NCBI GenBank assembly: GCA_002077065.1
Contig: NAJO01000020.1
Span: 496,001-560,000, forward strand
Direction of reading: 5' to 3'
Origin: Cryoendolithus antarcticus
Lineage: Eukaryota; Ascomycota; Dothideomycetes; Cladosporiales; Cladosporiaceae
Length of the DNA: 64,000 bases
Positions 44,884 to 56,952 of this stretch are shown piece by piece (position 1 is the stretch's first letter; each line of letters opens with the position of its first letter). The notes beneath the pieces are model-generated. The model made no database searches. It saw only the letters and a list, made by a program, of their open reading frames with translations, and was not told the origin of the DNA. A program made the position numbers and the translations under genes.

Positions 44884-46538
44884 TTACTGTGCCATTCCCA
44901 CCATACCTCCATGATCCTGCTCCCTCGAGAGCACTCTCAATGGGTACATGCTCTTCTCTGGATGGAACATAGTAGCCTGGCTGTGACTCCTCTGACTCTG
45001 CGCATCCACATCACCGTCCCCCTCGGGCTCATATCCCATCAGTCCATCGACGTGCGGCTTAACGTCCCGAATTAGCTCCACGTAATCGTACGCGAACTCG
45101 CCGATCTCGACATCATCGATGCCTTGGGCTTCTTCCTCCACTGAGACGCGTATTTGTAGCGTCGGGATAAAGCGGCCGAAGAATGAGAGTGTCGAGAGAA
45201 TGAGCATTGAGAGCAGAAAGGACCAAGTCATGCCCGCCATGGAGTCGGCGAGCTGATATCCCATTTGAATCCAGTGTCTGTTAAGCCAGCCGCCGGCAAT
45301 GACCGTAGTACCGTCGAGGTGAGCTATGTAGTCTGCTGCAAAGAAGCCAGTGCAGATATTCCCGATCAGTCCTCCAATGCCGTGCACAGCGAAGATGTCA
45401 AGCGCATCGTCGGCGGAGATCCAGTACTTGATTTGCGTGGCAAAGTTGCATCCTATGCCGGCGCAGACGCCGAAGACAACAGCAGACCAGGCTGGGACGT
45501 AGCCACTTCCTGGTGTGATCGCGACAAGACCTGCGACTACGCCGGAACAAAAGCCAACTGTAGACCATTTGCCCTCGAGGCGGTAGTCGACCAAGCACCA
45601 TGTTATGCCACCAACGCAGGCTGCTAGATTGGTGACCACGGCTGCCATCACTGCCCGCATGTTCGCACTGAGAGCGGATCCAGCGTTGAAGCCGAACCAG
45701 CCGACCCAGAGGAAGACTGTGCCGATGACGATGTGGGTCACATTGTGTGGTCTGAAGTTGAGTGCTTGTGTGCCGTGGCCAGAGCGCTTGCCGAGGACGT
45801 AAGAGTATGCCAGTGCTGCTGCGCCGGACGAGATATGCACGGGCGTTCCGCCCGCAAAGTCGAGTCCTCCCAGCTTGTATCCCCATCCTGCTGGATTCCT
45901 ACGATACTTTATTAGTGTGTGTCATGTTCATTCAGCTGTTCAGGCATCTCTCACCAGTTCCAGCACGCAATCGGATCATAGACGACCGTGCTCCACACAA
46001 ACATGAAGATCACGCATGGCAGCATCCTGCCTCTTTCTGCTGCTGCTCCTACAGCAAGTGCAACTGTAATGGCTGCGAACATGCCCTGGTAGACTGCGTA
46101 AAGCAAGTCGGGGATCTTCGGGCTAGCTACGCTAGGCGCAGCGAGGACATTTCGGTAGCCGATGTTAGCCAGATCGCCGATAAAGAAGTTGGCGCTGTGG
46201 GAGAATGTCAAGCTGTATCCCCAGAAGAACCACTGAAAGCTCACGACTGCTGTAGCCATGCAGGAGAGCCATATGAGGGATAGGGCGGACTTCCGCCGTG
46301 CAAGGCCGGAGTAGAAGAAGCTGCGAGCAGTCTTGTGTTAGCAGGAGCGCTTGTCCGAATGCAACAGAGAAGCCACGCACCCAACACCTGGTATCATGAG
46401 CAGCACCAAAGCTGTCGATGTGAGGATCCAGGCAATGTCGCCGGACTGGTAGAACACATTGAGGTCCTCTGTGAGCGAGTCTCCGCCTGTCGCCGTTGTG
46501 CCATTGTAGGCCTGTAGAGGAACATAGGATGTAGCCAT
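44884..46538 (-). CDS. Ammonium transporter (Mep/Amt/Rh family)
   Basis: Plasma-membrane ammonium channel/transporter. Exons (minus) 46538-46381, 46320-45955 and 45898-44884 give 512 aa; introns of 60 and 56 nt, both in phase 2. The first join gives PGVGFFYSGLARRKSAL, the conserved first helices; the second gives CWNWNPAGWGYKLGGLDFAGGTPVHISSGAAAL, which includes the Amt signature DFAGG.VVH-type segment with the pore His. The second pore His is in DIFAVHGIGGLIGN. Eleven helices are predicted. The C-terminal tail (residues about 420-512) contains the conserved EEEAQGIDDVEIGEFAYDY that couples to gating. Expression is probably nitrogen-repressed (GATA factors); no site was mapped. Confidence 0.95.
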
Positions 46539-48262
46539 GATTGTAGTCCGATGAAGCAGTGAGCTAAGTCAACGGTGATGCCCAATGGCTTGCATGTGGA
46601 ATGAGTGTCAATCCTGCGATTGGACAACGTCGCCGAGTGAGATGCTGCGGTAGTGGCGTAAGGTGAGGTGAGGTAGTGTCGTAGGCGTATTCATGTGCGA
46701 CGTGCAAACGTCCCTCCTGTACGTCGCTGGATTCGATCTCAAGGCAAGTCTGGGTCGTAGCTTCTACGCCACCTGTGCTACAACAATACTTCGATAATGA
46801 TGCTACTCGACAAAAGAAGATTTGCACAAGAAGAGAAGAGGAGCATAATGGCGAGCGTAAGGATACGCCTCGCTACAGTACCACACACAAACCTACACTA
46901 GCAATCGGCGACTAGCCCTGCGATCAAAATCAATTCTTCTCGAACTTCCTCGCATAGCGTGTCCAATGGTCCAAGAAGGAGCGTCTCCTGCAGGTGGTAG
47001 ACTGCTCGATCTGACGCATGCTCCGCCGGCGCGCATGTCCCGGCCAGGAACATGCGTCTCGGCTGCAGAAGACATGTAAGCACTCTGATACCGATAAGGG
47101 CGAATCAGGGCCTGAGGACGACGACAAAGTGCCGGCAGATGGAATTGCCATGGCTCATTGGTGGGGGCCGAGTCTGTTATCGCAGCTTTGACATGGCATT
47201 CTTGTGATGGGAATTGATAGGGCGCACTACTGGAGTCGACACCAACGGCTGGGAAAAGCAGTCAACGTCTGCGATTGCAAATATACGGAGGTTGAGAGGA
47301 GAGCGTGGGATTTTGGAGACGAACCGACAAGCTGGACATGCAACGCGTTCCTGCAGCTTGCGCGAATGGGCTTTCTCGCTACGAGCATCCCCTGTCGATC
47401 CAGTTGCGACAGCGTGGGGCGAGACTGGACATGGTCGGTGCGCGGGAGGATGGAAATGAGCTTGTCTGACGATGATGGCAGATTCACAGCCAGAACGCGA
47501 GATAGCACGGCAACTCGTATCGTTCTCGGCACCCCGATGCCAATTTCGCGCCGCGGCTGCGAAGCAATCTCGCCCCACGAGCTCATCTGCGGTCGTCGGA
47601 ATACCACGAGCACCACGAGTTAACTACGCACGCCCGAGAAATAATCCCACGACGAAGACTTCCAAGCAGACACATAAACTGCGACTTACGAGAGCATCAT
47701 CCAAGGTAGCAACTGGCGAGGAGCCCAGAGCACTCGACTCGCAGAGTTACGCTTTAAAGCCACCCATAGACTTCTTTCGACTTTATCAACGAGCGGTAGG
47801 ATTGAGGCATAACATGGCTTTGCCTATCAGCTCAAAAGGATGATTGCTGGAGATGTTGCCCAAAATTCGGATGGTCGATCAGTTGCAACGTCGCTGTGAG
47901 TGACTTGACGCGAAACGCATTCATAGAAGTTGTCGAACACAATTTCAGACAAGTACATGCATATTGTAGTGCTAGATTGCTGTTCGGGACCTCACGGCAG
48001 CAAATAGAGTTCAGCAGCCATGACATCAATTCTGAGATGCGGCTACAACGCGAACGCTGTGTAAGTGGCAAAGGTCCAGCATGGGAATTCAATACTACCC
48101 TCTTTCGGTTTCGCTACTTCGCCAAAGGAGAGTCGCTGATAGGGTGCACACACCTGGATCGATTCAGCATGCTGCCCGGTAGCGCAGCAACACACATAGC
48201 TCGGCTGTCATGCAGTCGTCGATAGCATCGCCAGTTGATACTGTAGGATCGACAGACCACTT
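46539..48262. other. Gene-poor stretch with overlapping frames
   Basis: 1.7 kb. Between 47177 and 47843 four frames on both strands stay open for 120-140 codons each, including an ATG-started plus frame at 47472-47843 (MMADSQPEREIARQL). Lack of family features and mutual overlap argue for chance openness in GC-rich DNA. The ammonium transporter promoter is at the left end. Confidence 0.4.
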
Positions 48263-50099
48263 ATGATGTCTGAGCAAGATGGCGTCAACCTGGAACCAGA
48301 GCTCTCACGACGTATAACGAGTAAACCTCCTTCACCTCAGGATCCTAAGCCTCGCCCGCCTCGCGGCTTCCGCGATCAGAAATATGTGCCAGGCAAATCA
48401 CTTCCGACTTATACCGGACCGTACAGCGTCGGTACCTTCGAGCTCGAACATGCCGCTCGTGAACCGAGGACATTCTCTCATATCACTCGCAATGGGACGC
48501 CAGTTCTACGATTGCAGACCGTGCTCATGACGGTCTACTATCCAGCATCTCATGATGTGCATAGCTCCTTGACGAAGAGGGCGAAACAGTCGCGAGAACT
48601 ATGGCTTGGAAGACCTCGACTGGGTCTGCTGGCAGGATACTCAGGCTTCGTAAAGCTCTCGCCGGCACTGACTTGGCCGTTCTTCGTACCGATCTTGTTC
48701 ACCAAGTTGCCCGCATACCGCAACGCTAAGCTCGCACATCATTGGGCGCCTGCAATCAACACGAAGGAGGGCGGTGTGGATGTCAAGACAAAGGCGGGCG
48801 AGAAAGCAAGCCCCGACGCAGATGCTCGACCGACCTTCCCATTGATCATATTCTCCCATGGACTTGGGGGCACACGGACTATGTACTCCTCCATCTGCGG
48901 TGAATTTGCCAGCTACGGCTTCGTTGTCTGCGCGGTAGAGCATCGCGATGGATCAGGTCCACGTACATATATCAACAACGCAACACCCTCATCGACAGCA
49001 ACGGTCGAGGCGAAGGAGCGCAAGCACGGTTACCACTCAGTGAATTATCTATTTCCAAAGGACAATCCATGGGACACGTCGCCAACGAACGACAAAGGGG
49101 TGGATAGCGAGCTGCGTGGCGCGCAGATAGACCTGCGTATGGCTGAGATCGAGGAGGCGCTGGAGTGCATCCGGCTTATCAATAATGGTCGCGGCGTCGA
49201 CGTCGCGAAAGGCAACCTACGTCGGAAGGGAGCGAAGGGAGCGAGCTCTCATGGGCTTGACGGGGTATGTTGCAGTGTCTTGCCTGGATCCGAAATCCTG
49301 TCTGACGTGCACCATGTAGATCGAGTGGCAAGACTGGACGAACCGAGTCCGCATGACCCACATCACAGCTTGCGGTCACAGCTTCGGCGCCTCAACCGTG
49401 GTCGAGATGCTCCGTCATGACGACCGCTTCACAAAAATCTCCCAAGGCATCATCTACGATATTTGGGGCGCCGGCACTCGCCCACCGGAACCAGACTCGC
49501 CAGGTCATCGCATACGGGTACCTCTACTTGTCATAAACAGCGAAGCATTCACCTACTGGCGCAGCAACTTCGATTTAGTGAACTCCCTGATCAAGGAAGC
49601 GCACTCTGATCCCGATCCGGCACCAGCCTGGATGACCACAATCCGCGGCACAATCCATATCTCCCAATCGGACTTCACTCTCCTGTACCCTCACATCTGC
49701 TCACTGCTCCTGAAAGCTTACGCCGATCCACGGAGAGCCATAGACTTGAATATCAATGCCTCCCTCGAGTTCCTCCGCCTCGTCTTACCTGCCGAGCTAG
49801 CACGGGTCAGCCGGTCATCTCATAATGAGAATCTTCTCGACAAAGCAGTGTCCACTCTGGATGATATTCCGTCTCTAGCTTTCACACGGCCGAAGGACGG
49901 CTTTGTGGGGGCGCGAAACCATATTCCACACGAGACAAGATACCGTCTGAATCCCAAGGTGTACAAGAGAAAGTTTCTTGCGAGAGCACAGCAGATGGGC
50001 GATACGGACCCGATGGCTGAGTCGTGGTTGTTTGCGAAGCCAAGTCAGGTTCTTTTGAGTGGGTGGTTAGAGAAGCAGCATGCAAGGGTCCAGGTCTGA
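48263..50099 (+). CDS. PAF-acetylhydrolase-like alpha/beta hydrolase
   Basis: Exons 48263-49264 and 49320-50099 join in phase 0 over a 55-nt intron (GTATGT donor, TCTGAC branch) to give 593 aa. Family landmarks: GPYSVGTFELE, VLMTVYYPA, FPLIIFSHGLGGTRTMYSS (oxyanion strand), FASYGFVVCAVEHRDGSGP, and the nucleophile elbow ITACGHSFGAST (GHSFG, Ser of GxSxG). HISQSDF downstream supplies the catalytic His region. These match the plasma/isoform II PAF acetylhydrolase family, which removes short acyl chains from oxidised or PAF-like phospholipids. No signal peptide, so probably intracellular. A Pro/Arg-rich head (residues 1-35) and long C-terminal helical tail are fungal extras. Physiological substrate unknown. 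Confidence 0.92.
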
Positions 50100-50433
50100 A
50101 TCTACCCGTCCCACTGTATGATGTAAGGATTGAAGTGCCAGTCACATGGAGTCAAAGAAGCTGTGGATCTGTGTACGATATACTTCATTCCAATGTGCAG
50201 AACTGCACTACTGTCATTTCATACCGTTGCATCGACTATCGCCTTCCAGAGGTCACCTTCCCGACCGGTTCGCGCAACCGAAGCCAATTTGTCCATTCAA
50301 TGCCGAGTACTTGTTGCGACCCGTGTTCTCAAGAACCACCGTCTCAGCTTGTACCCGACTCCGATGAAATGCCGTTAAGCTTGACCATGTTTGCCGTCTC
50401 ATCTCGCACTGTCTGATGACCTAGCATTCCCTC
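50100..50433. other. Convergent spacer
   Basis: 334 bp between the ends of the esterase (plus) and the lactonase-like gene (minus). Presumed terminators; short frames are not supported. Confidence 0.55.
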
Positions 50434-51741
50434 TCACTGACCGTTGAACCACTGACGAGGCGCTCCACCATCGTAATGTGCCATACCCATCCACCCTTGT
50501 CTGCTTCCAAGGCTGTTGAGGTCAAGATACTGGACCTGCGAGCCGTGTGAAAGGTCAAGCACAGCCAAGCCAGGAGAGCCGCTCAAAACATACATGTAGG
50601 AACCAGATATGGTACTGTCGAACGCACCCGCCATACTGGACGTTCCATTTGTAGTGAAAGGGATGGACCCTGTCAGTGCACCACTACCTGCGGAGAAGGT
50701 ATATATCAGGTTCTGCCCGGCATCATTGCCATAGGCGAAGTCCAAGTTGGCATCGTATTCGGCCCAGCATATGGCTTTTTGTCCAGCCACTGTCGTATGG
50801 ACCTTTTCCGTAACCCGAAGGTCCGTATCGATAGTCAATACTGACGCGCCAAACGAAGGGTCCGAAACGAAGATAGAGGACTGTGATAGAAAGGCGAAGC
50901 CAAAATCCATGTATAGATCGGCAACCTGGGTCGTAACCGGCGATTCCTGGATTCGACCGCCTATGACGGGCCAAGCAAGGATGTAGCCAGGTTGCTTCGG
51001 TGTCGACCCGGCATTGCCTTTGGTTGTCACGAACAGAGCGCTCGAGTCAGGATTGAAGCGGATTTGCGCTGCTGAACCTGGTGGTCCGGAAGGCGGCGTT
51101 GTCTCGTGTAGAGCATCGCCAAGCGGGCGTAAGTTACCCACAGGCTGGAGGCCATGGACTGGATCAGCGTGGAAGCATGCCACGCCTGCCTGCGCGCCGC
51201 CGTTGAGAACGCAAACTATCATTACGATTAGCGTGAGCTAGAGACGTGAGCAGCAGCAGCAGTCTCCTTACCTGTTTTGAGTTCCTTTGAGTAAGTGACA
51301 GAAATAGGGAAGTCGCCAAGTGAAGCTGCTGGCGTCCCAACAATGCTCAACTGAGTTGGGTCGGATGGATCGATGTGGAACATGACCACGGTATTGCTGC
51401 CAGCATTGACCGTGAACAGAACCTTCAGAGCGATCAGAGGAGGGGATGATAGATTGTCCTAATCAAGCACTCACGTTCTCACTCACGACAACAGACCCTT
51501 GCGATCCTAGGCTGTCGGCGGCAGTTGGCACTCCAGAGCCATTCACCATGCTAGACCCCAAACCTGCCGTTGATGTTCTGATCGCACCACCGAGTCTACC
51601 ATCTTGACCAACACCAACCGAAACAATGCTGCTTCCGTCCGATCTGTTGTCAAGAAAATAGACTGCGGACTTGGCGTTGCGGAATGGGCGTGGTGTAGCG
51701 ACAGCTGGTGTAAGCAGAAGTGCGTATTTGAGAATGAACAT
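50434..51741 (-). CDS. Secreted lactonase-type beta-propeller protein
   Basis: Exons (minus) 51741-51475, 51422-51272 and 51215-50434 give 399 aa; introns of 52 and 56 nt (GTGAGT and GTAAGG donors). A signal peptide (MFILKYALLLTPAVATPRPF) precedes repeated blade strands such as SAVYFLDNRSDGSSIVSVGV, VLFTVNAGSNTVVMFHID, FNPDSSALFVTTKG and ISGSYMYVLSGSPGLAVLDL. The SNTVVMFHID and F.PD...L.V motifs are those of the 6-phosphogluconolactonase/3-carboxymuconate cyclase seven-bladed propeller family. The protein is extracellular by prediction, so a role in central metabolism is unlikely; the substrate is unknown. Several N-glycosylation sequons are present. Confidence 0.82.
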
Positions 51742-52816
51742 CGCGTCGCTATCTTCGAACAAAGACCAAGAGGTATGATGTGAAAATACACGCAATGAGA
51801 CGCATGCACGGCGTCGATGCCGTGTTATATATTTGCATCCGCTGTCACTGTTAGTCCTTCGAGCGCTACCTTATAAAGTCAGTACCTGCGCTTCGTCTGT
51901 GCGCTTCCTCGAAATGGCCGATGAGGAATCAAAGTGTGAGGAATCACAGACGCATGGGATATATGCGGCTCATAACCGACGTGCAAGGAACGAGCCTGCA
52001 GAGAGTTCCGGATCGCGTAGGAGTGACTGACTTTAGAAGGACTGACTCCATAGAGATTCCAAATCCGCTAACCCAATGTGGAAATTCGGATTCGCGCGTC
52101 CCATGGCGAAACCAACGGCTCCATTGTTGTCACCCGCGAGCAACGTAGTGGCGTGGGCTATCGAGAACGCTAAAGCTCAAACAGGAATGCCACGTTATTG
52201 GCCGCGTAGTCCTGGAGCATCTGTGGCGGAGGGCGGATGGCGAAAGGGTCGTTCTTCGCGGATGAGAAAGGTGAGTAGTTGCTAGTCATCGGGCTGATAC
52301 TCCCTGGTCGTCGATGACGGTCGTCGTGGTGAAAGCTGGGTTTCCGAGCGTAGCCACCTCAACCAGATAGATCCGTCCCAGGGAATTCACGTATAGCTGT
52401 ATGAGCGAGGTGGTACCGTTGTAGCCTAGCTGCTTTCACTCGAGATTACTACCTATAAGGGGCTCCTCGGCACCGTCTTCGACAACACTCACAATCGCTG
52501 TGAAGATAGCTAGCTTTGAGTCAGCTAGTGGTCAGAAACGGAGAAGCCTCTCGCACGTTTGCTGAGGTCCTTCGGTTCGGGGGAAAGCATGTCTGAAAGG
52601 CAGGTGGATACTGCGAGGGATTGTGAATTGAGAAAGCGCATCAGTACTCGACACTGACCTAGACTCCCCGCCGTCTATTCGACATCGGTTACCTAGCGCA
52701 CAACGAGTGCCGCTTTGGTCTTCTCGCCGGACTCTTCATCGCAGTGTTGCTCGATCGGCAGCGGCGAGAGCACCACCTGCAGCTATTCCGGAAGCTTGAG
52801 TGTAGTGCTTACTCCC
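51742..52816. other. Intergenic
   Basis: Promoter of the propeller gene and downstream flank of prp5. Plus-strand frames 51833-52285 and 52715-53185 are not supported; the latter is antisense to prp5. No repeat or RNA gene recognised. Confidence 0.5.
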
Positions 52817-55800
52817 TTAGACAACGCTATACCTCCCACCACCAGCCCTCCGATCTCCCTCCCCACTCAAGGCAGCAATAGTCCCTTCCCTCAACAACCT
52901 CACCAATTCAGCCATCGAGTCCTCCACAATAATCTTCGTCGGCCCCTCGACGAGAATATACAGCTTCGGCAGCTCGCCTGGCTGCGGCTCCTTGCCCTTG
53001 TCGTAGTAATTGCCTTTCGTAGTGATCGAGACTTGGCTCTGATCCAGGATCTTGGAAGTGTTGGTGCGATTCGTGACGGCCCAGCGGGCTTTCTGCGGGA
53101 AATCGTTGATCTCGAGCGTGGCGTGGAAGGCGCCTGCGTCGGGGCCGTGATTGTCAATGGGCTGGCCGGGGCGGGCGGGACCTGAGAGGGAAGTATTAGT
53201 ATGTCGCACTGAGTTCTCAGTAGGGATCATGATGAGCGTACCTCTAGCGCCAACACGGCTGTTGATACTCGCGGCAGCCGCGCGAGCAGCAGCCATGGGA
53301 TCGACGCCCTTGCCACGAGCACCCGGGCGAGACGAAGCAGCTGGAGTCGCTTGTGGCGGCGGTGCCTCGGTCTTCTGCACCTCCATCGCACGCCTGAGCA
53401 AGTCCGCGAACTTAGCCGGTAGCGCCTCTTCGATTTCTTCCTCAGTCTTGGCAGCTGCAGCTGCAGTCTGACCGCCCTCCTTCTTCTTGTCTGTCGCCGC
53501 AGCTTCTTCTGGCTCACCGCCTTCGCCAACGTATTGCCTACGAATACGATCTTCGTCAGCCTTGCGTGCGGCGTCAAGCTTCTCAATACCCTTGCCGCCG
53601 AAGCCAGCGCTGAACTTCTTCACCTCGCCGGAGTCAACCTTCTTCTTGTATTGGTCCGCTAGGGCTTGCACTTCGGCTGGCACCTCTTGCTTGCTGTCTG
53701 TCAGCGCTTTCGCCAAGAAATTGGCGAAGCGGTCTTGATCGGGCATAACGAAGGTGACAGCAGTGCCAGTATTGCCAGCACGGCCAGTGCGTCCGCATCG
53801 GTGGACGTAGTCTTCGTTGTGATTTGGGCAGTCGTAATTGACTACAAGCTTGAGCTGTTTGACGTCAAGTCCGCGAGCGGCGACGGACGTGGCGATCATG
53901 ACAGGGAAGACGTTGTTTTTGAAGTCAAGAATGGCTTGGTCACGGTCGATCTGCTCACGACCGCCGTGAATCGGTACGGATGGGTAGCCCTTCTTGCTCA
54001 GCTCCTTGAAAAGTGCATCTGCGGTCTCCTGTTTCTCGACGAAGACAAGGCAGCGGGTGTCCTCGTCATTCTCAAAGAGCTCTCCAAGCAGCTGCAAAAG
54101 ACGGTGAAATCGTGTAGTGGCCTCTCGGACCTCGACAATCTGCGTGATCTCGGCGGCAACAACACTCTTGCCACCGACGAGGATCTCAACAGGATTCTTA
54201 AGAGCTTTGCGTGCGAGTGACTCGAGCTTCGGAGGGAACGTGGCGGAGAACAAGATGTTCTGACGATCCGGACGTACATTAATCAGCATCTTGGTAATCT
54301 GCGGCTCGAAGCCCATGTCAAACATGCGATCGGCCTCATCAAGAACGACGTATGTGACGCGGCGGAGATTGGTCACACGACCACTGTTCGCAGCGAGCAA
54401 GTCGATCATGCGACCAGGTGTGCATACGACGATCTCGGCACCACGTTTCAGCTCTGCGATCTGATCTTTGATGGGCGCGCCACCATAACAGCAGACTGCG
54501 CGCAAGTTGAGCGCCTTCAGGAATGGCTTAGAGTCGCGGTGGATCTGTACAGCCAGCTCACGAGTCGGAGCCATGATCAATCCGATAGGTCCGTCCATTG
54601 ACTCAAGTGGCGGCTGGTCTTTGATATGGCGGAACATGGGTAGCAGAAAAGCCATGGTCTTGCCAGAGCCAGTCTTGGCAACTCCGATAGTGTCGCGACC
54701 AGACATGATGGCCGGAAGGGCTTGTGCCTGAATGGAGCTCGGCTTCTCGAACTTAAGCTCTCGGATGACCTCTAGTATCTGCGCGCCGAACCCACCTTGC
54801 GGAAACTTCTGGATGGGCTTAGGAGGATTTGGGCCCTTCACAGTGATGTTGTCAAGCTCTCCGCGTAGCTCGGCCACCTCGGTGTCGTCCATCTCTGCAA
54901 TCTCGACAGATTCAGAATAGAAGTTCTTGCGGAAGTCAGCGTAATTCTGCTTTGCGTGATCAACTGTGCCAATGTCCTTCTTCTTGTTCTTTTTCATCAT
55001 GGCCGCAATGTCATCCGACTTGTCGCCGATTGCATCGAGCTCGGCCTCATCGTCATCGCTGAGGTAGACTTGCGCCTCTTGCTTGACTGGTACACGACGT
55101 GACTTCGGCGCCTGGAGTGTGCTCATGAAGGCGTCCAGTGGATCGTCCTCTTCCTCGGCGTCCTCCATCACTGTATCTGCTGGCTTGTCTGCAGTGGTAG
55201 CTTTAGCTTCTAGGCTCTCCTGCTCGACTGCTTCGGCACGCTTGATCGCTGCAGCTCGATGAGCGGCGTCAGCTTCATCACCGCTCCCAATGTCGTCCGC
55301 GTCTTCGTCATCATCAATGGGCGCGGGCTCGGAGTCGATGGTCATGCTGGTGGTTGGCAGGCTAGGAAGCTTCTCTAACGTGCGTTTCGAATTGTCGTCG
55401 TCATCGAATCCCGTTGCTGCTTTCGCGGCAGAAGCGTCAAGCTTCGGACCTGCAGCCTTGTTAAAGCCGAAGCCCGTGACTTTGCTTTTTGCCAATGATG
55501 GAACAGTGCTGTTGTTGCTGACAGCGGGCTTGTTGCCATTTGCCACGACCGATGGGTTGGCGGCGACTGGAATGGCCACATCACCTCCAAGTGGCTTCGC
55601 CTTGGCGGCTTCCTCTTGCTTCGCCTTGGCAGCCCTGACGCGCTTCTGTATTTCCTTCGGATCGACTTTGGGCTTGGGCAGAGATGTGTCAGCGGAGTCG
55701 GTCTCTTTCGCATTGGCGGGTGGTGTGGCCACAGCAGCTGGCGACTGAACTGCAGGTGACCCGGAACCTTCTTTGGCAGCCTTCTCTGCGAGGACTTTGG

Positions 55801-56431
55801 CGCGCCACTCGGCGAGAGTAGCTTGGCGAGCCGCTTGTTTCGCAGCAGCCTCAGATTTGGCTTTCTCGGCTTCACGGTCTGCGGTGGAGGGGCGAGGAGA
55901 CTGAGATGTCATTAGCTTGCTCTGGACTGCTGTCAGAGTGGAGCGTGGACACACCTCGACGTCGCGCGTAGAAGACTTCATCGGTGTTCTACCATCGCGA
56001 GCACGATCATCGCGGCGTGGCGATGAGCTGCGCTTGGTCCTCTTCCTGTCGCGGTCATCGTAGGTATCGCGAGAGTCACGATAATAGCGATCCCTGTCAT
56101 CGCGTCTCGGTCTCACAGGACTGACATCATGCCTCGATCTCACCGGACTCCCCTCACGTGACCTCTTCCTCTCTCCTCTGTCCCTCGAGCGATCGCGGCG
56201 TGGCTGGTAGCGGTCGAGAGATCTGTCTCTGGTTCTCGGGCGATCGCGCTCTCGGTGGTCGCGGGGATACTGCGCAAAAGTCAGGATCCTTCGAGGTGAA
56301 GGTATATAACGCGAGCCTCCTCCACGACCGCGACGCACCTCTCTGCTGCGAGATCTGCGTCTGTGACTGCGATCATCGCGGCGATCACGTGCATGGCGGT
56401 CATCGCCCCTACGTGGTGGTGAGTATGCCAT
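52817..56431 (-). CDS. prp5: Pre-mRNA-processing DEAD-box RNA helicase Prp5
   Basis: ATP-dependent helicase that proofreads the U2 snRNP-branch-site pairing in pre-spliceosome assembly. Exons (minus) 56431-56339, 56269-55955, 55900-53242 and 53181-52817 give 1143 aa. All three introns (69, 54, 60 nt) are multiples of three without stops, so the gene also reads straight through. An Arg/Asp/Ser-rich head (RS-like, about 1-135), Ala/Lys coiled coils and acidic linkers (DPLDAFM, typical of Prp5) precede the core: Q motif region, [22 protein letters not shown] in [16 protein letters not shown], then ARGLD and [12 protein letters not shown]-terminal KH-like segment ([10 protein letters not shown]) ends the protein. 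The start is ATG 56431; frame continues upstream without a better ATG. Confidence 0.94.
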   Translation of the reverse strand: MAYSPPRRGDDRHARDRRDDRSHRRRSRSREVRRGRGGGSRYIPSPRRILTFAQYPRDHRERDRPRTRDRSLDRYQPRRDRSRDRGERKRSREGSPVRSRHDVSPVRPRRDDRDRYYRDSRDTYDDRDRKRTKRSSSPRRDDRARDGRTPMKSSTRDVEVCPRSTLTAVQSKLMTSQSPRPSTADREAEKAKSEAAAKQAARQATLAEWRAKVLAEKAAKEGSGSPAVQSPAAVATPPANAKETDSADTSLPKPKVDPKEIQKRVRAAKAKQEEAAKAKPLGGDVAIPVAANPSVVANGNKPAVSNNSTVPSLAKSKVTGFGFNKAAGPKLDASAAKAATGFDDDDNSKRTLEKLPSLPTTSMTIDSEPAPIDDDEDADDIGSGDEADAAHRAAAIKRAEAVEQESLEAKATTADKPADTVMEDAEEEDDPLDAFMSTLQAPKSRRVPVKQEAQVYLSDDDEAELDAIGDKSDDIAAMMKKNKKKDIGTVDHAKQNYADFRKNFYSESVEIAEMDDTEVAELRGELDNITVKGPNPPKPIQKFPQGGFGAQILEVIRELKFEKPSSIQAQALPAIMSGRDTIGVAKTGSGKTMAFLLPMFRHIKDQPPLESMDGPIGLIMAPTRELAVQIHRDSKPFLKALNLRAVCCYGGAPIKDQIAELKRGAEIVVCTPGRMIDLLAANSGRVTNLRRVTYVVLDEADRMFDMGFEPQITKMLINVRPDRQNILFSATFPPKLESLARKALKNPVEILVGGKSVVAAEITQIVEVREATTRFHRLLQLLGELFENDEDTRCLVFVEKQETADALFKELSKKGYPSVPIHGGREQIDRDQAILDFKNNVFPVMIATSVAARGLDVKQLKLVVNYDCPNHNEDYVHRCGRTGRAGNTGTAVTFVMPDQDRFANFLAKALTDSKQEVPAEVQALADQYKKKVDSGEVKKFSAGFGGKGIEKLDAARKADEDRIRRQYVGEGGEPEEAAATDKKKEGGQTAAAAAKTEEEIEEALPAKFADLLRRAMEVQKTEAPPPQATPAASSRPGARGKGVDPMAAARAAAASINSRVGARGTLIMIPTENSVRHTNTSLSGPARPGQPIDNHGPDAGAFHATLEINDFPQKARWAVTNRTNTSKILDQSQVSITTKGNYYDKGKEPQPGELPKLYILVEGPTKIIVEDSMAELVRLLREGTIAALSGEGDRRAGGGRYSVV

Positions 56432-56952
56432 TTGCACCGCCGATTTGTATGTGTTCGGTGTACCAAGTCCCTCCTTCGGGATGTCACTTCGTGCGTGCCG
56501 TGGATGTGTGAAGCAGTGTGCCTCACTGCCGTTGATGCTGGTCCTGTTGCTGCCGCCGCCGCCTGGCACTCACGCCGCCTCACACACCAGGACGATGATG
56601 ACAATATACCTTGCGTTCAATGATGCTGCTCTCCTCCGTGTTGCAGTGTTGATGTGTAGTATGTGCACTGCTTGATCAGTCACTGCGGTGCTCGAGCAAA
56701 GTCAAAGAATCTCAAGTCGAAGCCATGCAATCGGGAAACGCTGATACCCCGCGCTATCCCAAAGGAGACTAAAGTACCAGCCATCGCGTAGGGCTGGCAG
56801 GTGGCCGCGGTGTGAGCTCACGCGATGAAACGGCAGCAGAGGTGCTCCTGAGAACACGCGCACAACAGTTCAGGAGAACAGACACTGCCAAAGTCTGGAT
56901 CGCATACAGCACATCGACCTACCGTGCACATCTCGCCCACCACACCGCCACA
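56432..56952. promoter_or_regulatory. Divergent promoter region, prp5 / mitochondrial HMG gene
   Basis: 521 bp between start codons, holding both promoters. No TATA box or known site was identified with confidence. Confidence 0.4.

Noticed and set aside
47177..47843. Four overlapping ORFs of 120-140 codons
   Set aside because: Mutually exclusive frames in GC-rich DNA; none has a recognisable motif. The ATG-started plus frame 47472-47843 is the least unlikely.
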